NCBI GenBank assembly: GCA_010093705.1
Contig: MU006101.1
Coordinates: 409,614-473,613, forward strand
Source: Patellaria atrata CBS 101060
Lineage: Eukaryota > Ascomycota > Dothideomycetes > Patellariales > Patellariaceae
Direction: 5' to 3'
DNA: 64,000 nt
Of this stretch, positions 58,963 to 64,000 are shown piece after piece. The translations under genes and the position numbers were made by a program. The notes under the pieces are model-generated. The model saw nothing but the letters and a program-made list of their open reading frames with translations, made no database searches and was not told the origin of the DNA. The stretch's first letter is position 1; each line of letters opens with the position of its first letter.

Positions 58963-60592
58963 AGGGCACAGCACAGACTGCATATGCTCGACTTCGGCCC
59001 ATATGAATGGGCATGGATCCGTCTGCACACTCGCAACGAATAGCATCTTTCCTAGTACAATTCTAACCTGGTCCCAGTGGGTCAATTGCAAGGTCAGTGT
59101 CATTCTCACGATCCTTGCCGTGAACCATGCTCGGGACGGAGCGCCTTGGGATGCCATAGTGCCCATAAAAAATATCCATAAAAGTAACGGAGCCGCTCCA
59201 AGAAGTTCTTCATACTGTAGTAACACTTCCTTAAGTTCCTGGGCAAGCCGCTGAGGTCCGTGACGGGAAAGAGAAAGTCTCGAAGCACTTCTCGAATGTA
59301 GATAAGCCCACTGATTTTGTACCCAATTTTGAGAGCTCTTTGATCATGATCGGTAGCTGCACTTTCGTAGTACAAGAGATTCTGTTGAATAGAGTTCGTG
59401 CGTTCAACGAAGGATACAGGATCGAAACGACCTTTATTAGCCAGGGTATCGTGAAGTTCTTGGCAGTCTCATCAACTGCAGGAGGGCGGTTGTTGATCAC
59501 TTTGGCATTGAGCACGTCATTAGGAGATCCGAGAAGTATCTATGGTCTCGCATACTGAAAAATAACGGTGGAATGGCACCTTTTGAAGATAGAGACATCA
59601 AATCTGGTATTTTCGGCTTTGAGAGGAAATTAACGGCGCCCATGACATCGCAACTAACACGGCATTAGTATCTGTCAAAAGATTTCAAGTGGTAGACTTA
59701 CCATGAGATCTTCATCTGCAGGCCTATACTCAACTTCTCACAGCCGCCGCGCAATTCAATCATCCGTTGAACGCCGACCATGTGAATATCCCACTGATCA
59801 TTGTTGCCGGTGACAGCCTGTGACACTATCAACATCAATTATGCGGATAGGAATATTACTCACCCCAGCCATCGCCAGGCATGCTATTGAACTAATCGTG
59901 GAATCAGATATATCCGTTGTTAGCTTCTCTAATCTTTCGTTTAACAAGCGAATCGCACGAGACATAAATTTCGCAGGTTCCCTGGAGTCTGCGTTTTCCT
60001 GGCCCAGAGAGAGATATGTTGTAATCATGTACAAGCCGGCATGATAGAGCAAGTAGTCAGACATTTGAGCAAGGTATTCGACCGTTCTCAAGGGGGTATA
60101 AGACCAATAGACGTCGATGGGATGTATGGTACTACCTAATCCTACTATTTGTTCCACCAGTGATGCGTACAGTGCTGACTGCGGCTCTGACGAAAGAAAA
60201 CTTAGGTTTCCTACCTGGAGGACTTTGTTCTCAGTTTTGTTTAGCCTTGGATGAGTGACAAGCTCCTTGAAAACCTCTGACTTCCTCTTCTTTCTATTTC
60301 GAGCTGAATTCATTTGTACATGCGACCTCATGAGCCTAAGAACTTCCCGGTCTTTAGTTTCCGGGTTGCTGTCGTCGATAAAGGCATATCTTGAATCTGC
60401 TACTGGAAATACGAGACAGGGGGGTTGAGCCTTGCTACTGGGTCCTTCGGGGGACACAGTCGTCTCATCGAATGATGTCTCCTGGATCGGCTGGTTCACG
60501 CGGGTGGTATTCTTAGTTCTTCTATCAACTTTTTTTGCTCTAGAGCTTCTCGATACCAGTACGATAGGATCCACAGGAATTGACGGCATCAT
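58963..60592 (-). pseudogene. Fungal-specific transcription factor-like gene, frameshifted
   Basis: The first three exons look good: 60592-59864, 59817-59702 and from 59653 on, with 46- and 48-bp introns. They start MMPSIPVDPIVL, carry a basic patch (KKVDRRTKNTT), the family hallmark YAFIDDSNPETKDREVLRL and RSHVQMNSARNRKKRK, and continue with QWDIHMVGVQRMIELRGGC. The C-terminal half is still recognisable but sits in different frames: DCQELHDTLANKGRFDPVSF with RTNSIQQNLLYYE, then after another shift RLAQELKEVLLQYEELLGAA and LLLWIFFMGTMASQGAPSRA, ending at 58963. At least two frameshifts lie between about 59520 and 59240. There is no Zn2Cys6 finger in the N-terminus, as is common for this subclass. 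It sits beside the Fe-ADH and hydrolase genes and may once have controlled them. Confidence 0.75.
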
Positions 60593-61149
60593 TAGTTGGG
60601 TTGCCTTCGATCAAGTGAAGTAGTTGAACCGAGCTAAGGAGAACAGTGATGAGCAGAGGAAGAAAAGGGAAAGGATAACCTAAATAGGATGCAGGCAATT
60701 TGCTGTTAGAGATTTTTCCCTCCATACTCACATGGTGGAAGGACTTGCATAGTAATTTATACGGATCTCCCAAGGTCGTGTGGTGGTGACGAAGACGAGG
60801 TTCCTCATGTAATCATGCAGCCGAAGTCTGCTCATTGCTATTTCAAGTTAGACTTTCCTTTTCGGGAAATAGGTCAGTAGCAACTCCTTAGAATTTATAT
60901 GCCGGCTTCTCCTTTAACGGGTTTAGATATGGTCCAAAATCACGCAGGAATCACAGTGATCACTTCTGGTCATTGTTTGTAGAGGTACTATCTGAGCAAT
61001 CTGTAACGTTGATGCCTACAGGTTAGAGGGACAAAAAACAGAAATATTTAACAATGGAGACGAACGGTTACCAGAGAGGGTATTCGGCACCACGAGTGAG
61101 AATTGCAAGACTTTAACAATATTAATCCCAAAGGCGTGCATGATACAAG
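60593..61149. other. Divergent spacer upstream of the alpha/beta hydrolase
   Basis: No gene seen. It contains the 5' regions of the transcription-factor remnant and the hydrolase. Confidence 0.5.
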
Positions 61150-62037
61150 ATGAAAACAGAAATTATCTTCACGCATCAAATTGCGCCCACCGAGTTTGTG
61201 TTGCCAGATAATGGTATCAAGTACGCATATCAGCTTCTCAGCCTCCCAGACGGCATACCACTTTTTCTCCATACCCATTTCCGCAGCAACATGGACTTCT
61301 CGGACCCGGCCTTAATCGATACCCTCGGTGCTCGTCGTCCCGTCGTCTTATTTGACAGCGGCGGTGTTGGAAAGAGCACCGGTGAAGTCCCAGAGACTTT
61401 TCAAGGTTGGGCGGACCATCTCATCGCCTTCGTTCAGGCGTTAGGACTAGAGCAGATAGATCTCCTCGGATACTCCATGGGCGGTTGCGCAGCGCAGGTG
61501 GCACTCACCGCGCCGCATCTCATTCGAAAATTAATACTTGCCGGGACTATGCCGAGTCAAGGACCAGTCGACATTCCCGCTCGACCTGAGCCCATCGCCC
61601 TTCTAGCGTCTGCTAAGGTAGATGAAGAGTTTGAGATCGCTTTGGCGAAGAGTTTCTATAACTGGACTGATGAGGGAAGAGCAGCTGCGAAGGTATCCTG
61701 GGATCGTATACAGTTGCGTAGACATGACAGGGCGCCTTTTCTTGATCTGAAGAGCTCAGCCCAACAAAGAGCCGCGACATCGGATTGGAAGCAGAGAAAT
61801 CCGAATTATTCCTATGATCGGTTGGAAGAGTTGAAGATGCCCGTTCTAACTGCGAACGGAGATAATGATCTCTTGATTCCAACTGTGCATAGCTGGAACA
61901 TGATGGACAAGATTCGAAATGCGCAGTTAATCATCTATCCGGAAGCAGGGTATGGGTTCCTATTTCAATATGCAGAATTGTTTGCCAACCACGTGCATAC
62001 TTTCTTAGATGGTCATGGTATGAAAGCCTCGCTGTAA
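61150..62037 (+). CDS. Alpha/beta hydrolase with catalytic His replaced by Tyr
   Basis: Single exon, 295 residues, the usual length. Fold markers: NGIKYAYQLLSLPDGIPLFL, FDSGGVGKSTGEVPETF, nucleophile elbow GYSMGG (S109), and acid segment NGDNDLLIPT (D240 expected). The strand before the catalytic His reads LIIYPEAGYGFLFQYAELF, where relatives have S/A-G-H-G; codon 61951-61953 is TAT (Y268) instead of CAY. The frame is otherwise intact and well conserved, so it may be an early pseudogene, a pseudoenzyme or a re-purposed protein. No signal peptide. The family includes soluble hydrolases and haloperoxidase-like proteins; substrate unknown. Confidence 0.88.
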   Translation: MKTEIIFTHQIAPTEFVLPDNGIKYAYQLLSLPDGIPLFLHTHFRSNMDFSDPALIDTLGARRPVVLFDSGGVGKSTGEVPETFQGWADHLIAFVQALGLEQIDLLGYSMGGCAAQVALTAPHLIRKLILAGTMPSQGPVDIPARPEPIALLASAKVDEEFEIALAKSFYNWTDEGRAAAKVSWDRIQLRRHDRAPFLDLKSSAQQRAATSDWKQRNPNYSYDRLEELKMPVLTANGDNDLLIPTVHSWNMMDKIRNAQLIIYPEAGYGFLFQYAELFANHVHTFLDGHGMKASL

Positions 62038-62272
62038 TCGGTCGTAGTAGTTGGACTACCAAAGCTGAGGGGAAAACTGAATACAAAAAATAACATAGAT
62101 GAATGATAATCATCACATGATATCTGTCTTCTGTCATAAATCTCAAAATTCTCGTACACGTGGGGTATCTCAGCGACTTTAAGAATCAAAATACCGCCAT
62201 GTTCAGCTCGATACTTACGCCAACAGAAAATCAGTAGGAAATAGTCAGAATCGCATGCTCAGGAAGATAGTT

Positions 62273-63573
62273 TCACACGTCTTCCCGAATCTTCACCTCT
62301 GCAATCTTGGCCTCCTCGAGCTCCTTTTCATGTAGGCAAATATTTGCATACCGTTGAGGTAAAATACACCCAGGATGCATGTAGTCGAAACAAAACATGA
62401 ACAAAACGCCTGACAGCTGTAAGTCAGAAAGATTCAAAAACGTCTCCACAACCACTTACCAAGAATGGGGAGTACATCCAAAAACCAGAATGTCCACTCA
62501 TGCGATACTAAATAGTGTCCACGATGAGCAATCGCAAAGTCTCTCTGGGACTTTGTCCATCCGTCCGAGTAATATATCATGCGGTATACTGTTTGAACCT
62601 GCGGTGTAATGTTAAATAGATAACAGTTACAATTGGCTGAAGGAGATAGACATACCATAAGGAGGCACATAGAGACATTGCTCAACCAGAATACCCTACG
62701 CCATCGTGCATCGTAAGTACATGTTGGTGATGAGCTATTAGTCCATCCTCTGCTGATCCAAGCAAACCTGATCGTAAGTGCAGCAATGATGAAAAACGTT
62801 ATGAGTGGTAAGATGAGTCCAACGCTAATACAATGTGCCCCATGCCATAACGCATCCCACATTTGCCACGGTTCATCTATTGGCTTATCATAAGCTTCTT
62901 TATAGCGCATAACACCTACGAACTGGCCAATGGATGATCCAATATATATCAATGCAACGGGGATCGTTGAGCGTTGGACAGGGAACCAGATGCAGCGGAC
63001 GTGGCGTAACTCGTTGGGCGTGATCCACCATACAAGACGACGGAATGTCTGGAAGCATGCTACGGAGAGGAACAACGGCGAAACCCTTGATTATTCTTTC
63101 AGATTTGGCACCAGCTTTTCGGGATATGGAGCTTACAGCAATGAAAATTCCGCGAACGAGATCAGTGATGTGCTTGCCCTTTTTTGACTTCTCACATAAA
63201 ACGCTCTCGCCAGCAGGCCCGCGAACTGGACTAACAAAATCTCAGTAACATACATTATCATATTGGATTGTCAGAACTTACATATAGCTGCACCGAGCAC
63301 TGTGTACAGAAACCATGCTCTGCGTTTAAGATATTTATATGTGCAGAGTAACAGGGCGACTCCGGTTACAACACTTCCAAATATTGCAATCGGTAGCGAT
63401 GGCTCATAGAGGAAGACTCCAATCATCGTCATCGCTGTATAGATACTTAGTTTTTCTTATTCCCAGTGATTAAGACTGAACGTACGATTAACTTTGACCG
63501 GAACACCACCATCAGACTTCGAAGCGTCTGAATCAGAAAGACTTAGACCGCCAGAACTCGAACTTCCCGACAT
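62273..63573 (-). CDS. RTA1-like seven-TM membrane protein
   Basis: Six exons on the minus strand: 63573-63486, 63434-63282, 63230-63137, 63085-62656, 62598-62460, 62409-62273, giving 346 residues. Introns are 49-57 bp. The N-terminus is Ser/Asp-rich (MSGSSSSGGLSLSDSDASK). Membrane part: YEPSLPIAIFGSVVTGVALL, AIFQFAGLLARAFY, LLVSPLFLSVACFQTFRRLV, VALIYIGSSIGQFVGVM, and the C-terminal HEWTFWFLDVLPILGVLF, the RTA1 hallmark region. The tail is acidic/charged (EKELEEAKIAEVKIREDV). RTA1-like proteins are linked to lipid movement and resistance to 7-aminocholesterol and azoles. Exon joins were chosen by frame and family fit. The 3' end faces the hydrolase 235 bp away. Confidence 0.85.
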
Positions 63574-64000
63574 TGCGGCACTTGACAAACAGGATATCTA
63601 CTAAAGGAAATGAGGAAATCTTGATAGATAATATATTTCTCAGACTCGGAAAGTAAATAGGAACAGAACAGTAGATAAGATACTACGCGAGCATAGCAAA
63701 GAATTTAGAGACAACGGAAAGACTACTAAGATGTACCAAAATCTGGGGTCACCACGATGGTTATACCTTGAAGTCTAAATTCTCTTTAAAACCAAACTCA
63801 CTCTGGTATCAGATATCTCAAAGCCGAAGCAGAGAATTATTACCTATTCTGCAGGAAGGCTCTCCATGAAAGATAGACCTGCAACTGACTTGAGGTTTCA
63901 AGGAATGCAGGAGGTATGATCTTTAGCTGTGAAAGTTCTACATAACCCCTTCTCTGGAATCAAAAGAGTATCGCGAAGTAAGTCTCCGGTTCCTGCGCGA
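63574..64000. other. Upstream region of the RTA1-like gene to window edge
   Basis: Probable promoter and 5' UTR of the RTA1-like gene; no other gene visible. Confidence 0.45.

Noticed and set aside
63226-63281. Alternative acceptor (CCAG at 63226) for the second RTA1 intron
   Set aside because: Frame can be kept at this end but not at the next exon join, and it loses the family motif FQFAGLLARAFY.

Overview
The window is genomic DNA of a filamentous ascomycete (Pezizomycotina). The genes carry short introns (46-66 bp, one of 98 bp) with GTRNGT donors and CTRAY branch points. The gene repertoire is typical of moulds: secreted dipeptidyl peptidase IV, S10 carboxypeptidase, CHRD protein, siderophore MFS transporter, RTA1-like protein and MARVEL protein. 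I cannot place it below subphylum from sequence alone.

Layout. 0-11 kb is gene-dense: a secreted DPP IV cut by the left edge, mismatch-repair MSH6 with an intact PIP box, a small basic nuclear-type protein, histone N-terminal acetyltransferase NAA40, and a Baeyer-Villiger-type monooxygenase. 11-20 kb holds a decayed secreted-protein-like gene, a 14-TM MFS transporter related to vacuolar amino-acid carriers, and a single-pass membrane protein. 20-24 kb holds tRNA-like repeat relics and a 5'-truncated Tad1/I-type LINE whose in-frame stops all fit CA-to-TA change, followed by a stranded host coding fragment. 25-34 kb holds an amidase-signature hydrolase, a 954-residue conserved fungal protein of unknown role, and a four-TM MARVEL protein with a GC-AG intron. 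34-47.7 kb is a gene-free stretch of about 13.9 kb with scattered SINE-like copies and one isolated coding-like island. 47.7-64 kb returns to genes: an 11-exon siderophore transporter with a perfect SreA-type GATA site upstream, a CHRD secreted protein, a GPI-type S10 carboxypeptidase, CutC, an iron-type alcohol dehydrogenase/maleylacetate reductase, a frameshifted transcription-factor gene, an alpha/beta hydrolase whose catalytic His is Tyr, and an RTA1-family membrane protein.

Functionally the window mixes housekeeping genes (MSH6, NAA40, CutC) with secreted nutrition genes (DPP IV, S10 peptidase, amidase) and transport (SIT, MFS). The 57-64 kb block (Fe-ADH, dead transcription factor, hydrolase, RTA1) looks like a small catabolic or detoxification neighbourhood losing function. 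No virus-like element was recognised.

The most unusual signal is compositional. Nearly every GC-rich island in the window is C-rich on its left half and G-rich on its right half on the + strand, whatever the gene orientation. Skew therefore flips from negative to positive inside genes, most strikingly in MSH6, the monooxygenase, NAA40, CHRD and cutC.
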